The notes under the pieces were generated by a model. The model did not search any database, was not told the origin of the DNA, and saw only the letters and a list, made by a program, of their open reading frames with translations. Shown here one piece after another: positions 1 through 6,476 of a DNA stretch of 36,073 bases; the first letter of the stretch is position 1; each line of letters begins with the position of its first letter. Where the stretch lies: positions 1 through 36,073 of the forward strand of contig CANQBI010000017.1 in assembly GCA_947589435.1 (NCBI GenBank), in the 5' to 3' direction. Origin of the DNA: an uncultured Bacilli bacterium (GTDB taxonomy: Bacteria > Bacillota_I > Bacilli_A > RF39 > UBA660). A program made the translations under genes and the position numbers.

Positions 1-4
1 GTTA

Positions 5-68
5 AGCGAGTTTACTCGCTAAATGTACTTTCAGTACCTGAAATAAGCCACGTACTTCCAGTGCGTGG
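5..68. repeat. Three tandem short hairpins
   Basis: Three perfect or near-perfect stem-loops stand back to back: 5-20 (6-bp stem, TTTA loop), 25-37 (5-bp stem, TTC loop) and 48-68 (8-bp stem with one G-T, loop TTCCA). The second and third share a GTACTT(T/C)CAGT core. No T-run follows, so they are not ordinary terminators. They end just before the -35 box of the next operon. They could be the end of a structured RNA whose remainder lies left of the window. The function is unknown. Confidence 0.5.
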
Positions 69-71
69 TAG

Positions 72-100
72 TTGACAATCATTAGTTTGTATCATATAAT
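72..100 (+). promoter_or_regulatory. Consensus sigma-A promoter of the Panacea TA operon
   Basis: TTGACA at 72-77 and TATAAT at 95-100 are separated by exactly 17 bases, a perfect vegetative promoter. A near-palindrome, TGTACC-TAG-GGAACA (106-120), covers the expected transcription start and could be an operator for autoregulation by the antitoxin (inference). Confidence 0.85.
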
Positions 101-184
101 TAAAATGTACCTAGGGAACATATAAATATTAAAATTTACCTTTTCTATAACATATATTGTAATATAAAGTTAAGGTGAATTTTA

Positions 185-736
185 ATGTTAAAAAAATTAT
201 TTACATGGTATAACAAATTATGCTATGATAAAACTAATAAGAAAGGTGATATTATGGAAAAAGAAGTGTCTAATAATCATTTAACTGTTTTTGATATTGC
301 AAATTTCTTTAGAAGCAAAGAAGCAATGACTCATAAAAAGTTACAAAAATTAGTTTATTATGCTTATGCTTGGTATATTGCCTTATATAATGATACAAAA
401 GATAATTTATTAAATAAATTATGTATTGATACAACTTTTGAGGCATGGATTCATGGTCCAGTTTGTAAAAAATTATATGATTTTTATTCAAATAATTATG
501 GTCAAGTTGATAAATATAAAGGACATTTAAATGAATTAATTGTAGGGGATTTAAAAAAGTTTTTAGAAGAAATATATAAAGTTTTTGGTAAATACACAGG
601 TGATGAATTAGAAGTGATGTCACATAATGAGTATCCTTGGCAAAATGCTAGAAATACATTATCGCCTTCTGAACCATCAAATAATATTATTTCGGAAGTA
701 GATATGTTTGTATATTATAATAATTTAAATGGCTAA
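185..736 (+). CDS. Panacea-domain (DUF4065, SocA-like) antitoxin
   Basis: This is a probable antitoxin with a Panacea/DUF4065 domain, a fold that in characterised systems neutralises many unrelated toxins by direct binding. The domain covers about residues 33-150: DIANFF near the start, KLQKLVYYAYAWYIALY, then FEAWIHGPVCKKLYDFY, the family's typical W-x-H/Y-G-P-V block. Two in-frame starts each have a good ribosome binding site: ATG 185 (AAGGTGA) and ATG 254 (AAAGGTGA). The 254 start gives a 160-aa protein closer to the usual family N-terminus, so the first 23 residues may be an extension. The stop overlaps the next gene by 8 bases, the usual layout of a translationally coupled toxin-antitoxin pair. 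It is driven by the consensus promoter at 72-100. Confidence 0.8.
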   Translation: MLKKLFTWYNKLCYDKTNKKGDIMEKEVSNNHLTVFDIANFFRSKEAMTHKKLQKLVYYAYAWYIALYNDTKDNLLNKLCIDTTFEAWIHGPVCKKLYDFYSNNYGQVDKYKGHLNELIVGDLKKFLEEIYKVFGKYTGDELEVMSHNEYPWQNARNTLSPSEPSNNIISEVDMFVYYNNLNG

Positions 737-1199
737 AAGGAAGAAACCGAAAACTTCAAATAATCCTATAAAATTATTTACTCCTACGGAAGTAAAAAAA
801 GAGAATAATAAACTATTAATATCATTTGAACATTTATGTTTAAATAATAAGAAATATAATATGGATGAAATTGGGGATAATAAAACTAAAAATAAATATT
901 ATCATGATTTTTATGAAAAAATATTAGAATATTCTAAATATGATAATTTTAAAAAATATATAAGTGAAAATGGAATTTATAGAGATAAAAATCATATTCA
1001 TCAAATAAAATGGAATGATAATCGGATTAATGAGAGTGCATTTACTTCATTAAATACTAATTTAATGGAACAAATAAAAGATGATTGTTGGCAATTGGGA
1101 ATAAATAATGATAAATTTAGAGTACATGGTTTTTTCGTTGATAATGTTTTCTATTTAGTATGGTTGGATCCACTTCATCACTTATACCCATTAAAGTAA
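729..1199 (+). CDS. Candidate toxin partner of the Panacea antitoxin
   Basis: I do not recognise the family with certainty. It encodes 156 aa with a basic Lys-rich N-terminus (AKRKKPKTSNN) and a C-terminal conserved-looking block, FRVHGFFVDNVFYLVWLDPLHHLYP in two overlapping pieces (RVHGFF...VFYLVWLD and PLHHLYP), with His and Asp residues that could be functional. Similar C-termini occur in small toxins encoded next to antitoxins, but this is memory of the pattern, not a search. It starts 8 bases inside the antitoxin gene and has no ribosome binding site of its own, so translation probably depends on the upstream gene. Transcription ends at the bidirectional hairpin at 1198-1231. The toxin role rests mainly on its position. 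Confidence 0.6.
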   Translation: MAKRKKPKTSNNPIKLFTPTEVKKENNKLLISFEHLCLNNKKYNMDEIGDNKTKNKYYHDFYEKILEYSKYDNFKKYISENGIYRDKNHIHQIKWNDNRINESAFTSLNTNLMEQIKDDCWQLGINNDKFRVHGFFVDNVFYLVWLDPLHHLYPLK

Positions 1200-1234
1200 A
1201 AAATGGTAATTTATAACAAATCACCATTTTTCTT
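1198..1234. terminator. Bidirectional terminator between TA pair and retron operon
   Basis: AAAAATGGT (to 1207) pairs with ACCATTTTT (1223-1231) around an A/T-rich inner stem, and T-runs follow on both strands. It sits at the convergence of the two operons. The stop codon of the 50-aa retron protein (1221-1223) lies inside it. Confidence 0.7.
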
Positions 1235-1373
1235 TGCCAACATTTTCATCCCAAGAAAATTCTTTAGCCAAATTTTTACCTTTGTAATGTTTGAATTTTT
1301 CTTTTAAAGAAGTGTTTTTGATTTTGGGTATACTTATTATTTTTCTGTCTTTCTTTTCTTTTAAAATTTTCAT
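1221..1373 (-). CDS. 50-aa retron-linked peptide resembling the MazE/PemI antitoxin tail
   Basis: This small gene encodes MKILKEKKDRKIISIPKIKN followed by TSLKEKFKHYKGKNLAKEF and SWDENVGKEKW. The second half matches, by memory, the pattern of the toxin-binding C-terminal tail of MazE/PemI-type antitoxins (LxERhKxYxGEnhAkEFxWdxPVGKEhW), but there is no room for the AbrB-type DNA-binding domain. Its ATG overlaps the TGA of the reverse transcriptase (ATGA), and GGAGGG lies just upstream, so it should be translated with the RT. That makes it a component of the retron operon. It could be an antitoxin-like regulator, a remnant antitoxin, or a small effector. No partner toxin is seen beside it. Confidence 0.75.
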   Translation of the reverse strand: MKILKEKKDRKIISIPKIKNTSLKEKFKHYKGKNLAKEFSWDENVGKEKW

Positions 1374-2326
1374 TTTCCCTCCTTATAAATAATATTTTTT
1401 ATGAATATTTTATAATTTGTAAACTCTTTATCTTGGTTATTAATTTGTAAAACATATAATATTTTACCATATAAACCACTTAAATATTTTTCTTTATTTT
1501 GGATATTTAATCTTTTTAAATGGGAAAGAAGACCATATTTTTTAATATAATAAACCTCTTGTCTAATTTTCTTCCGATAATTTTTAGATACTTGAATTTT
1601 TTTATTAACAATTATACCGGTGACATTTTGGCTATTATAATATTTAACAACATGAATTTTATCACTATTAAGAGTTAAACCAAGTTTAGATAAATGCTTT
1701 TTTACAAGTTTAATAATATCCGAAGGATTAAAATCCCCAGAAAAAGTCATATCATCGGAATATCTAGTATAACTAATATTTCCTTTTTCACAATAACTTC
1801 CTATTTTCTCATCAAAGTTTTTCATAACTAAATTAGAAATATAAGCAGAAGTTGGTGAGCCTTGAGTTAAATGGTCTTCATAAGTACATAGGGTAGTAAG
1901 TAGAATACCTACTGATTTAGGAAAATATTCTAAAGGAAAACAAGACTTATAAATATTTAAAAAAGAAATACTTTCAAAAAAGTTTTTAATGTCTAATTTT
2001 AAAATTATCTTTTTATTTAAATGAGGTATGGCATTATCTTTTAAAGAAATACCTTCTTTATAAGCTTTTGCATATTTGGAAATTTGTTTATTATTTAAAA
2101 TATTTTCTAAGATATTCTTTTGAATAGTTTTTAAAAGAGGAGTGGGTTCATAAATTGTTCTTAAATGGCCATTTCTCTTTTTAATCTTATATATATGATA
2201 ATTATTTTCGATATTATTACTTAAAGAATATAAAGTTTTTAAATATTTTTTGGGGTTTTTACATTTAAATAATTGGAGAGATAATAAAAATTCATTACAT
2301 TCTTTAACACCAATGTATTTCCACAT
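1370..2326 (-). CDS. Retron reverse transcriptase
   Basis: This 318-aa reverse transcriptase makes msDNA from the adjacent retron RNA. Visible motifs are NAIPH (98-102, the retron NAxxH signature), LDIKNFF with Asp112, QGSPTS (155-160), YSDD catalytic box (189-192; retrons more often have YADD) and NVTG (234-237, the retron VTG motif used for msr recognition). The length is typical of retron RTs and there is no maturase or endonuclease domain, which argues against a group II intron. ATG 2326 is chosen because GGGAGGT lies 7-8 bases upstream; a TTG at 2341 would place the ribosome binding site inside the gene and overlap the a2 repeat. The stop overlaps the 50-aa gene (ATGA). The ncRNA lies immediately upstream, the standard retron order. 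Confidence 0.95.
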   Translation of the reverse strand: MWKYIGVKECNEFLLSLQLFKCKNPKKYLKTLYSLSNNIENNYHIYKIKKRNGHLRTIYEPTPLLKTIQKNILENILNNKQISKYAKAYKEGISLKDNAIPHLNKKIILKLDIKNFFESISFLNIYKSCFPLEYFPKSVGILLTTLCTYEDHLTQGSPTSAYISNLVMKNFDEKIGSYCEKGNISYTRYSDDMTFSGDFNPSDIIKLVKKHLSKLGLTLNSDKIHVVKYYNSQNVTGIIVNKKIQVSKNYRKKIRQEVYYIKKYGLLSHLKRLNIQNKEKYLSGLYGKILYVLQINNQDKEFTNYKIFIKNIIYKEGK

Positions 2327-2340
2327 TTTATTACCTCCCA

Positions 2341-2508
2341 ACTTGCAGTACTAAAAGATAGAGTAATATGGAGATGGACGGAAAGCGAATGCGGCTACAC
2401 AAGGTGTAGAATTGTCCATTGGAGTATTACTATTAAATCTTTCCAACTTAAAATAGTTCTTTAACGACTCGCTAAAGTAGGAATAACATCCCAATCACTA
2501 CTGCAAGT
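2341..2508 (-). ncRNA. Retron ncRNA (msr-msd)
   Basis: Read on the minus strand, the RNA opens with a1 ACTTGCAGTA (2508-2499) and closes with its perfect complement a2 TACTGCAAGT (2350-2341), immediately before the RT ribosome binding site. Inside, the msr part shows two hairpins: GGGAT-GTT-ATTCC and CTTTAGC-GAGTC-GTTAAAG (7-bp stem). The msd part is a long hairpin: AGTAATA pairs with TATTACT, ATGGAC with GTCCAT, and its tip holds CTACAC-CTT-GTGTAG. This matches the known a1-msr-msd-a2 plan. The priming guanosine is probably the G just after a1 (inference). The a1 repeat coincides with the predicted transcription start. Confidence 0.9.
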
Positions 2509-2510
2509 GT

Positions 2511-2539
2511 ATTATATCACTTAGTGTCCTAAAACAAAA
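2511..2539 (-). promoter_or_regulatory. Retron promoter with extended -10
   Basis: On the minus strand TGATATAAT (2519-2511) is a perfect extended -10. A weak -35 (TTTTGT at 17-base spacing, or TTGTTT at 15) lies in the 3' end of the neighbouring gene. The predicted start falls at the first bases of repeat a1. Confidence 0.75.
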
Positions 2540-3132
2540 GTAGTAATAAATATAGTAGTTATTAAAATAGCACTTATAATTAAGATAACAGCTGCAAAAC
2601 CAGCTTTGCTATAATCCCCTAGAGGATTTTCTTCTTCCTCAGGAGGCATAAAGTTTACTACCGATTCATTAGTTCTAACTAGACGAGGACCTTTGGATTT
2701 ACCATTAACCGTATCATTATCATGTTTAATTAAATTTTGTTGAATTAATAAACTAGCGGGATTATTTATAAATTGTTCATCATAAGAAGTATAAATAGGA
2801 ATACCTAAGCCCCATGTTTTAACACTAGCTTCATTATTGCCAATTAAAGCTAAATCATTATATTTTAAATAATTATCTGTATAATCATTAATAAATTTAG
2901 TTTCATTATCATTTAAAGAATCTTTATATAAAAGTTCTAAAACATAGATAACTTGAAATATTTCGGTGGAATCTAAATAAAAGATATTGGGATTTAATAA
3001 AGATAGATTAGTATGATAAAGAGGAATTTTATAATAACCATTATAATTTAGAATAAGGTAATTACCTTCCATTGTAAAATTCTTTAAAGAAGGAAATGTC
3101 TTTTGTAAATTTTTTAAATATTCCTCGTTCAT
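2521..3132 (-). CDS. Tail-anchored membrane protein of unknown function
   Basis: I do not recognise this 203-aa protein. Residues 1 to about 165 form a soluble domain rich in Asn, Tyr and Leu. A Pro-Glu stretch (MPPEEEENP) leads to one C-terminal hydrophobic helix (about 179-201, AAVILIISAILITTIFITTF). The lack of a signal peptide suggests C-terminal anchoring with the body in the cytoplasm. AGGAGA lies 7 bases before the ATG. It is upstream of the retron on the same strand and its stop codon sits in the retron promoter region, so it could belong to the retron (some retrons use membrane effectors). It could equally be an unrelated host gene beside an insertion point. I slightly favour the second, because the retron has its own promoter. 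Confidence 0.6.
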   Translation of the reverse strand: MNEEYLKNLQKTFPSLKNFTMEGNYLILNYNGYYKIPLYHTNLSLLNPNIFYLDSTEIFQVIYVLELLYKDSLNDNETKFINDYTDNYLKYNDLALIGNNEASVKTWGLGIPIYTSYDEQFINNPASLLIQQNLIKHDNDTVNGKSKGPRLVRTNESVVNFMPPEEEENPLGDYSKAGFAAVILIISAILITTIFITTFVLGH

Positions 3133-3224
3133 ACACTATTCTCCTAGTATAATTTTAACCTAAATATGTAAAAATTACAATTGTTTTATTATTTATTTTA
3201 GTGTATTATATTATTGATGAAATT

Positions 3225-4517
3225 ATGGAAAGAAAGTTAGATAGAGAATTTATCGAGTGGTTAAGCCATAAAAAGGGTGAAGATGAAAGAATGCTTGAGT
3301 TTCGACTTAAGTCTTTTTCAGCATTCCAAGAAATACCTAATCCAACTTTTGGACCCAAGATAGATATTGATTTTGCAAATATTAATTATTATCATAGTGA
3401 AACTAAAAATGTGGAAAATAATTGGGAAAATGTCAATGACGATATTAAAAACACTTTTGCTTCTTTAGGGGTAATTGAGGCCGAAGAAAAATACCTAGAC
3501 GGTGTATCTAATCAATATGAAAGTGAAGTAGTTTATCATCATAATAAAACGGATAAAGATATTATTTTTATGAGTACGGATGATGCTTTAAAAAAATATC
3601 CCGAACTATTCTATAAATATTTTAATAATTTAGTTAAATATAATGAAAATAAATATACAGCTTTAAATGGAGCTTTATGGAGTGGGGGTTCATTTATTTA
3701 TATTCCACCTCATACTCATTTAGATCGTCCTTTGCAAAGTTATTTCCGCATTGATAGTGAATCCCTTGGTCAATTTGAAAGAACGATTATTATTGTGGAT
3801 GATGATAGTAGTTTAGAATATATTGAAGGATGTACGGCGAAAAGTTATTCCACATCTTCTTTGCATGCCGGTGTTGTGGAAATTTATGTTGGTAAAAATT
3901 CGCGTATGCGTTATTCTACCATTCAAAATTGGTCGACTGATGTTTATAACTTAGTAACTAAAAGAGCCATTGTGGATGAAGGTGGCATCATGGAATGGGT
4001 TGATGGCAATATTGGTAGTAAACTTACGATGAAATACCCAAGTTGTATTTTAAAAGGAGATAATTCCGTGGGAAGTAGTTTATCGATTGCTTATGCTAAA
4101 AGAGGACAAGTATTAGATGCTGGGGCCAAGATGATTCACCTAGGCAAAAACACGAAAAGTAATATCATTAGTAAAAGTATTGCGGAAGATACAGGGGTAA
4201 GTAATTACCGCGGCATGGTTAAAATTATGCAGGGTGCTGAAAATGCCATGGCCAAGGTGAAATGTGATACTTTAATTTTAGATAATAAATCCAGTAGTAA
4301 TACTTATCCTAAAAATATTTCTTATAATGAGAGTAGTACCATTGAACATGAAGCGACCATTTCCAAGGTTAGTGAAGAAAAACTTAATTATTTAATGAGT
4401 AAAGGATTATCCGAAGACAAAGCCAAAGAATTATTAGTTATGGGTTTCATTGCCGATTTCAAAAAAGAACTCCCGATGGAATATGCGGTGGAATTAAATC
4501 GTTTAATAAAAGATTAA
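3225..4517 (+). CDS. sufB: Fe-S cluster assembly scaffold SufB
   Basis: SufB is the scaffold subunit of the cytoplasmic SufBCD complex, where iron-sulfur clusters are assembled. The protein reads as SufB along its length: KYLDGVSNQYESEVVYH, ALWSGGSFIYIPP, the beta-helix core VDGNIGSKLTMKYPSCILKG, and the C-terminal LPMEYAVELNRLIK. The two conserved cysteines are present in EGCTA and KVKCDTLIL. At about 430 aa it is roughly 30 residues shorter than Bacillus SufB, all at the N-terminus. ATG 3225 and GTG 3201 are both possible starts and neither has a strong ribosome binding site; 3225 is preferred by comparison with the family start. The other suf genes are not adjacent in this window, which is unusual because sufB commonly closes a sufCDSUB operon. 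Confidence 0.95.
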   Translation: MERKLDREFIEWLSHKKGEDERMLEFRLKSFSAFQEIPNPTFGPKIDIDFANINYYHSETKNVENNWENVNDDIKNTFASLGVIEAEEKYLDGVSNQYESEVVYHHNKTDKDIIFMSTDDALKKYPELFYKYFNNLVKYNENKYTALNGALWSGGSFIYIPPHTHLDRPLQSYFRIDSESLGQFERTIIIVDDDSSLEYIEGCTAKSYSTSSLHAGVVEIYVGKNSRMRYSTIQNWSTDVYNLVTKRAIVDEGGIMEWVDGNIGSKLTMKYPSCILKGDNSVGSSLSIAYAKRGQVLDAGAKMIHLGKNTKSNIISKSIAEDTGVSNYRGMVKIMQGAENAMAKVKCDTLILDNKSSSNTYPKNISYNESSTIEHEATISKVSEEKLNYLMSKGLSEDKAKELLVMGFIADFKKELPMEYAVELNRLIKD

Positions 4518-4540
4518 TGTCAAATTTATGTAAAATATGT

Positions 4541-4572
4541 AAAAATGCCAATTATTATAAATTGGTGTTTTT
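4541..4572 (+). terminator. sufB terminator
   Basis: CCAATT (4548-4553) pairs with AATTGG (4560-4565), extended by A-T and G-T pairs, and ends in a T-run. Confidence 0.7.
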
Positions 4573-4699
4573 TAATTTGCTTTAAAAGTAAAAAATATAA
4601 AAATTGGTCATAAATAAAATCCAAAAGTCTAAATGTTTTGGTAGTTAGGAAAAAACAAAGAACAATGATAAATTGGAAATATGAAAGGAGGTTATTTAT

Positions 4700-5074
4700 T
4701 TGAATAGTGTTATTTTGGTTGGAAGACTCACTCAAAATCCCGAGATTCAAGTAGTAGATGACAATAAAAAAGTTACGACAATAATTTTGGCTGTAAATCG
4801 TAATTTTAAAAACCCTGATGGAATCTATGAAACCGATTTTATTCGTTGTATTCTTTGGAATAATGTTGCTGCCACCACCACCGAATATTGTCGAGTTGGC
4901 GATGTAGTTGGCATTAAAGGACGTCTTCAAACTAGCAAATATACTGATGAAAACGATAAAGTTCATTATGTGACCGACGTAATTGCTGAAAGAGTAACAT
5001 TTTTATCTTCAAATAAAAAGAAAAATAATGATGATGAAGAAAAAGAAGATGATGAACTGATGGATGTCGCTTAA
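4700..5074 (+). CDS. ssb: Single-stranded DNA-binding protein
   Basis: SSB coats single-stranded DNA in replication, recombination and repair. The OB-fold fills residues 1-105: MNSVILVGRLTQNPEI, the FIRCILWNN core strand, and VGDVVGIKGRLQT. A short acidic tail (NNDDEEKEDDELMDVA) follows. The tail lacks the usual DDDIPF tip that recruits partner proteins, and the protein is shorter than most Bacilli SSBs (about 160-170 aa). The start is TTG 4700, with an ideal AAAGGAGGT 7 bases upstream. It stands alone and not between rpsF and rpsR, so it may be a secondary copy or the lineage may have moved the gene. Confidence 0.92.
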   Translation: MNSVILVGRLTQNPEIQVVDDNKKVTTIILAVNRNFKNPDGIYETDFIRCILWNNVAATTTEYCRVGDVVGIKGRLQTSKYTDENDKVHYVTDVIAERVTFLSSNKKKNNDDEEKEDDELMDVA

Positions 5075-5124
5075 ATTAATGAATAAATATTCTAAATATT
5101 ATTATAATTTATTAAGGTGAATGT

Positions 5125-5919
5125 ATGAAAAATCTTTTTAAATATATGGGAATTGCAGCAATTTTATTTGGGGGCTTCTATTATACCGAAAAGATGAGTA
5201 ATATCGTCATCAATAATAGTAGTCTAGTAAATGAAATTAACAAGAGTAGTGGTGATTATAACGTGGAGGCTGTTAGCGCGGTCATTACTAAAGATTATAT
5301 TATTCCTGGCCTTAATGGATATGCCGTAAATGTATTAAAAAGTTATAATAATATGCGTTATTTAGATACCTTTAATTCTTATTATTTAGAATATGATAAG
5401 ATTGTCCCTGAAGTATCTTTAGAAAATAACAAAGATAAGATAATTAAATATGGTAATGAATCCAAGAGGAGCGTGTCTTTAATTATTAAAGACAATATTG
5501 ATGTTTTAAATTATAGTGTTAAACAAAATCTGAATATTACAAGACTAATTGATAGTAAGACTTTTGATAGTAATAATCGTTATGAACAAATTAATAATGA
5601 TTACCTAGAGTATAATAAAGTTGAGACTATGTTAAATAATAACAATGTTAATCAAAATATTTGTTATGTGGATAATAATATTAAAGATATTTGTTTAAAG
5701 AATAAAAAATATTTAGTTGAGGCATCATTAATATTAAATAATTATAATTTAGCTTCTGTTAAAGATAAAATAAGAAGTGGTTATATTATCTATATTAATG
5801 ATAACGTTAATTTGACTAATTTTAAATTACTTTTAAATGAGATTAATTACCATGATTTAAAAATAATTAATTTAAGTGAACTAATCAGTGAAGAAAACAA
5901 AATAGTTAATAACAAATAA
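5125..5919 (+). CDS. Membrane-anchored protein with a degenerate NodB-like fold (tentative)
   Basis: This 264-aa protein has an N-terminal membrane helix (about 5-22) and an extracytoplasmic body. Weak resemblance to polysaccharide deacetylases is visible: an early IPGLNGYAVN stretch, and near the end VKDKIRSGYIIYINDN then LLLNEINYHDLKIINLSELIS, which follows the closing pattern of NodB domains (a strand after an IKPG turn, then a helix and FVTLSEL). The Asp/His metal ligands of an active deacetylase are not seen, so any such activity is unlikely. AAGGTGA precedes the ATG. The next gene begins directly after it. The family assignment is inference from pattern only. Confidence 0.5.
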   Translation: MKNLFKYMGIAAILFGGFYYTEKMSNIVINNSSLVNEINKSSGDYNVEAVSAVITKDYIIPGLNGYAVNVLKSYNNMRYLDTFNSYYLEYDKIVPEVSLENNKDKIIKYGNESKRSVSLIIKDNIDVLNYSVKQNLNITRLIDSKTFDSNNRYEQINNDYLEYNKVETMLNNNNVNQNICYVDNNIKDICLKNKKYLVEASLILNNYNLASVKDKIRSGYIIYINDNVNLTNFKLLLNEINYHDLKIINLSELISEENKIVNNK

Positions 5920-5960
5920 TGTTATTGATAACCTATGTAGCACAGGAAGGAGAATTGATA

Positions 5961-6305
5961 GTGATAGACAAAGGCGAATATCAAATAAACATTAAATTAG
6001 TTGAAGGACGTCATGCCAAATATGAAGATGATGATTCGGAATATGATGCTTGTTATAGTTTAGAAGATTTAGATAATTGTATAAATGGTCTAATAAATGT
6101 CTTAAAAGAAAAAATTTATGATGATAAGGAAGACTCAATCGAAGATATTCTTTATACTGAAGGGTATCAAAAAGCCGAGAAAAGAGGCAAGAAAAAAGTC
6201 AAGAAAATCATCAAAAATTTATTAAAAGAGGGAATGCCTATAAAAGAAATAGCCAAAGTAACAAATTATTCAGAAGAAGAAATTTTGAATATCAAACACG
6301 ATTAA
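5961..6305 (+). CDS. Small protein with an Rpn/PD-(D/E)XK-type C-terminal tail
   Basis: The protein is about 114 aa from GTG 5961, chosen because AAGGAG lies 8 bases upstream; an upstream ATG at 5919 overlaps the previous stop but has no ribosome binding site. The N-terminal part is short and acidic and is not recognised. The C-terminal part (GYQKAEKRGKKKVKK then NLLKEGMPIKEIAKVTNYSEEEI) matches the basic helix plus HTH-like tail found at the end of Rpn/PDDEXK_2 family transposase-like nucleases. The nuclease domain itself is absent. It may be a stand-alone regulator using this tail, or a rearranged remnant of such a gene. Confidence 0.5.
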   Translation: MIDKGEYQINIKLVEGRHAKYEDDDSEYDACYSLEDLDNCINGLINVLKEKIYDDKEDSIEDILYTEGYQKAEKRGKKKVKKIIKNLLKEGMPIKEIAKVTNYSEEEILNIKHD

Positions 6306-6379
6306 TTATTTTAATGATAATCTTATATGACAATTTATTGTTAAGTTTTTTATCCTTTCTAAAATGAATACTAAATATA

Positions 6380-6410
6380 ATTGGTAAGCTTAAACGCTTA
6401 CCAATTTTGC
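6380..6410 (+). terminator. Terminator after the 5961-6305 gene
   Basis: A perfect 10-bp stem, ATTGGTAAGC (6380-6389) with GCTTACCAAT (6396-6405), is followed by a short T-rich stretch. Confidence 0.75.
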
Positions 6411-6420
6411 TTAAAAAAAG

Positions 6421-6449
6421 TTGTTTATTAAATAATATTATGTTAAAAT
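6421..6449 (+). promoter_or_regulatory. Promoter of the three-paralogue operon
   Basis: TTGTTT (6421-6426), 17 bases, then TAAAAT (6444-6449) preceded by TGT as an extended -10. An AAAGGAG ribosome binding site follows before the ATG at 6477. Confidence 0.6.
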
Positions 6450-6476
6450 AAATACTTAATCAAAGGAGCTGATAAA

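Noticed and set aside
1370-2326. Group II intron maturase
   Set aside because: The RT lacks the maturase X domain and endonuclease, has NAxxH and VTG motifs, and is preceded by an a1/a2-bounded RNA, all typical of retrons.
5125-5919. Active polysaccharide deacetylase
   Set aside because: The Asp and His metal ligands of NodB enzymes are not recognisable; only the general fold pattern is suggested.
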